From Phalacrocorax aristotelis (Eukaryota; Chordata; Aves; Suliformes; Phalacrocoracidae): a stretch of 64,000 bases of DNA. The stretch's first letter is position 1. Each line of letters begins with the position of its first letter. The notes below the pieces were generated by a model. It saw only the letters and a program-made list of their open reading frames with translations. It was not told where the DNA came from and did no database searches. The stretch lies in assembly GCF_949628215.1 (NCBI RefSeq), contig NC_134283.1, forward strand, positions 24,344,975-24,408,974. Reading direction: 5' to 3'. The position numbers were made by a program, and so were the translations under genes. Of the stretch, positions 60,301 through 64,000 are shown one piece after another.

Positions 60301-63300
60301 CTGTTTTCTTCCATTTCCCTCCACCCTCAACAGTTCCAAAGCCAAAGCAAGGAAAGCCAACATGAGTTCTGAGTGGGACATTTCCTTCTAGCCCTGGGTG
60401 CAGAGGGTTGAGATGTATCTGTATTCCCTGCTTAAGTGCGGGAATAAACTTCAGTGGAAGATATATTTCTGTCTTTTAGTGATTGGTTCAGCCTTCAGCA
60501 ACATAAAATGCTCTGCTGATGCAACAGAGTTTATAAGCAAGAGGATCATTTACACATTCAGTTCCACATTAAGAACTGAAACACAGGTCTTTCAACCCTC
60601 CCCATAACTAAACTAAATCAACATGCGTGGTCATGTCCCCTGTGACAGGGGCTTACTGTGGGCTCTTACACAGTAGCTGGGGTGTGGACAGACCTCTCCA
60701 AGCAGAAATCTCAGGAGGGACTCATTCCTTAAGCAACACCAGCCACAAAGATACCCTAATGATTAGGTTGGCATGTGAAACCCAGAAGAAGGATCAGTGG
60801 AGACCCAGCACCCCCTACCTGGCTATGCAATGCAGTTTGCAGAATAGAGCAAGCACCCTAACCACAGGGCTCAGCCTTGCTCCTGCCTGCAGCCAGCTGG
60901 TTAGGGAGCAGCTCACCAAGAGCACAAGGTCACTAGTAGCATGGGAGAAACATGCAGGTCATCAGGAAGGCCTAGCAGAGACAGACATAAGCACCTTTGA
61001 CAAAAGACATAAAAGAACAAGCTTCCTCAGCTATAACTCTAACAGCTCAGATCACCTAGCTGCTCCCCAGCCAAGCAGTACTAGAAGCAAACCAAGGCTT
61101 TATACTTGGGCAGCCAGTACTGTCTTCCCTCTATTCCTGCCAGCATCTGCTCATGCACAGATGAGTCTTCAGATTCTTCACAGCTAGCCTTAATCTACAG
61201 CTGTAAGTGTTGTGGGTACATTTTGGAGGAAACAGGAGCTGGTGCTCTGTTTTCTAAAGTAGCTCTGCAGGTGGGTAAAAGGGAAGTGCTAATGGGGGAC
61301 GCTCTTAAATCCAGATAAGAGACAAAGGCTTGAGGGAGGGTAATGCTGTAGAGGCAGGGAGAATGTGGTCTGAGAAGCAAGGATTTGTCTATGCTTCTTG
61401 CATGTCTGGAATAGGGGATGCTAATATAGGCATAACACCTACTGCTGGTGTTCATAGAACTTGTGCTGGCTGTGATGGTTGTTGTGTCAATCTGTAGTCC
61501 TTCAGAGAAGGTCACCTTGGAGAGTGGGAAGAAAGTAGGGTAGGAGAAACTGGGAGGATTTCACTGCTGCCAATATGAGAGTTAATTTTTTTGAAGAAAC
61601 TTAGATTTCTGCCACTACCACCCCTCCCCCCCGGATTTCTGGGTGCTTTCATTGCCTGCTCGTACCCAGATGCCTTTAAAGACATCTGAAAACCAGGTTC
61701 AGTACCACCATGCTAGGTGGCTGGAAATGTACTTGCAGACAGGACACCATCTGACCCCTCATCAACCAAGCCATCTCTGGGAGTAGCTTTGCTACTAAAT
61801 CATCAGTATGTGACTGGCTATGGTCTTGAGCTCCTTATCCAAAACTACTAGCGGTTTTGAAAATCCCATTCCTTGGCATAAAGAGCTCCCTGGAGCATCT
61901 TCCCTGTATCTAGTCTGAGATAAGAAGAAAAAGCCTGAATTTGCAATTATTATAATGATAGAGGCTGAAAGCAAAAGGTGGATGATATTACCGAAATCCA
62001 GCTCATGGCATGGCTGTGACAGTATTCTGGGTTAACTGAGCTGGTCAGACATCTCCTAACTAAAGTGATGGCTTCCACTGTGCTGGAAAGCAGAATTTCC
62101 TAAGAGAATGTTTGAGTCTGATGAGGCCTTGGAGGAGATAATGGGACAAAACCAAAAAAGTGGTTCTGACATTAAATTGAATTAATTGCAACATAATCTT
62201 GAAAAGTGTGTTCTTGGCTGCTTGATCCACTCATTTGGTAAGTGTGTCCTTTCCTTCACCAAGAATTAATTTCACATGCAAATTACAGCAGGATATTTCT
62301 TGAGCTGGAAGGATTCCTCCTGCATTTGCACACAGAGCACTTAACAAGTTTGCCATGTAGTCTCTTTTAAAACACTCTGTCCGTCTGTTATGTGTTTTTC
62401 CCCGCATTATCCTGGATCAAGCAAAGCACACTGCATCTGTAGTGCTCCTAATCACCACTGGCTCTGTGTGGGCAGGCTGTGGTAGAACCAAAGCCCAACT
62501 GCCCCTGAGATCAGCTTAGCTCATGCCTGCTCAAAACCAGGGAACCTATGGCAGTAATTAAGAATAGAAAAAGTGATGTAGTTCCAGAAATAGTTCTTGT
62601 GGAAGAGCAAACCCAGTCATTGCTGCCTTTATGCTGGTGTGATGGGTCAGAGCCAGGCTAGACCCTCCAGGACATGAAGGCTTAGGGGTTCCAGCCTCTT
62701 GGCGGGCTTGACATTAAGACCCACATCTGAAACTCAAAGCTTTGCACTTTGGCAGGTCAGAACCCAGCTGCTTTGCCTGTTTGTGTATGACCAGCACACA
62801 AGCTATTTCAATGTGTTGAGAGTAGTCTCTGTGTGTAGACACTGAACACGTTTCCCTTCTCACCCTGGCTGACTCTCCTCATGGGAGAAGACAACAGCTC
62901 AGCTTCACAAAGCACCTCTCCAGGAGAAGTCTTACCTGTCCTGTCCTGGGGGATGGGCAAAGCTCAAGGTGTGCAGCTAGGTCCAAAACCTGCAGCTGGA
63001 AGTTACACAGAGGATACCAAAAATACCAAAAATAAACCCACAGAGTCCAGGCTGGAGCTGTGTGTGATAAAGGGGCTTAGAAAGCCACTTTCTCATCCAG
63101 GCTTTCCACTAAAATCACAACGTTCTGTATGCCCTGTTCCAGCAGACCTCATTTGGCACAATGTGAGCTCAGTGCAGAGGGGAGGGGGGCACCAAGAAGG
63201 AGGCCTCTGTTTCCTAAAATAACCCTGACAGGTGCCCTTAATATCCTGGCTCCAGTGTGACACGGCTGAGTGAGGGCCAATAGAGATCCCAAAATGGATT

Positions 63301-64000
63301 TAATCTCATTGAGTCTAACCAGACCAGATGTAACCCCAGACCTCTGGGTCACTTTTATTTGTCCATCTTCTATCAGGCACAGAAAGCTGAGAGCAGAAAC
63401 ATGCCTATGCCCACATGTACACAGCAATCATCCCACTGCTAATGCACGTAGCATTGGGCTGGGGCAAGCATGCATTGTGTCTCCATCCTAACACAGGCAC
63501 ACCGCCAATCCCTCCACTAAATGCTGGTCTGCTGCTGCCTGCGATGGACCAGTTTTGCTGAGTCACAATCCGAATTCCCTCTGATGCTTCTCATAAGGCT
63601 TCTGTGCTTTGTCAGGTATGGGCTTTTTTTCCTGAATCCTTGATTTCACATCTTCTTTTTAAATTGTCACTAACTAGCAAGCAACTCAGCAATTTCACTG
63701 TTGTGTTCTTTCGTTGGTTTTCCTTTCTTAGCCTTTGTGGTTGAGCCCTCCCATGCTGTCTCACTTAAGACAAGACAAGAACTATATACAATGACAGCTT
63801 TCAGTAAAACTATGCCCCATTTCACCTGCAGCTGTTGTCCCGGCTATGTGCAGCAATGGCATCCTGCTGGTCCTGCATGCAAACTTGTTCCTCCTTCAGA
63901 TTTAAGTGTGGACATTTACTACAGAGGCTGGGACTCCATGATGGATGGACAGTGTTTGGATGGATGGACGCCTGATGAACCATTTGAAGGCAAAACTGCA

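Larger units (their letters stand above)
46062..64000. other. Noncoding right-hand stretch, no gene recognised
   Basis: No frame has family motifs. The longest (251 codons at 46170-46925 on +, 249 codons at 50214-50963 on -, 191 codons at 55665-56240 on -) lack recognisable domains. Content seen: a C16 run at 46300-46315, a possible old MIR-like fossil near 57258, an antisense ATTAAA plus A-run near 54658-54690 and a GGAT-type simple repeat near 63940-63970. SH3TC2 would be the expected neighbour on this side in mammals, but no SH3 or TPR exon was recognised. Confidence 0.5.

Noticed and set aside
1..64000. CRISPR arrays, operons, phage or bacterial mobile systems
   Set aside because: No spaced direct repeats, no ribosome-binding-site gene packing and no bacterial genes. 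The sequence is clearly vertebrate.

Overview
The window is vertebrate nuclear DNA, most likely from a bird. It holds one confidently recognised protein-coding gene, an intronless beta-2 adrenergic receptor (ADRB2, coding 12738-13931, + strand). The avian assignment rests on a 5'-truncated CR1 LINE (40270-41765) with the characteristic CR1 3' end, a second CR1 fragment on the - strand (about 38235-38320), an LTR-like insert of a type I associate with bird genomes, sparse interspersed repeats and a large GC-rich CpG island around the gene. The species cannot be named from what is visible.

Layout. Positions 1-11200 show no supportable gene. At 11245-11400 a small CpG-rich patch carries a canonical TATA box and a short ORF. 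At 12180-12740 lies the ADRB2 promoter and 5' leader: GC boxes, an inverted CCAAT box, a near-consensus CRE, a TATA-like box, a 26-base C tract and a 13-codon upstream ORF. The ADRB2 coding region follows, then a 3' UTR with an AAT-rich repeat, a CpG-rich stretch, an 18-base C tract and a poly(A) signal at 14647. A second CpG-rich block (14830-15560) follows and has no believable ORF. From there to 64000 I see only noncoding DNA with CR1 pieces, a large GGAA microsatellite (45883-46061), simple repeats and a few possible fossils of older repeats.

How the parts work together. ADRB2 couples adrenaline to Gs and cAMP. The CRE-like site could let the receptor's own cAMP signal feed back on transcription. 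The upstream ORF resembles in position the mammalian ADRB2 leader cistron that dampens translation. The most notable observation is at the receptor's C-terminus. The tail keeps the GTVPS motif shared with mammals but then stops, so the mammalian PDZ-binding end is absent. Sequence that looks like a relict of that end lies just downstream in another frame.

In mammals ADRB2 lies between HTR4 and SH3TC2. I could not identify exons of either here, so most of the window is best read as the flanking intergenic (probably regulatory) territory of ADRB2.
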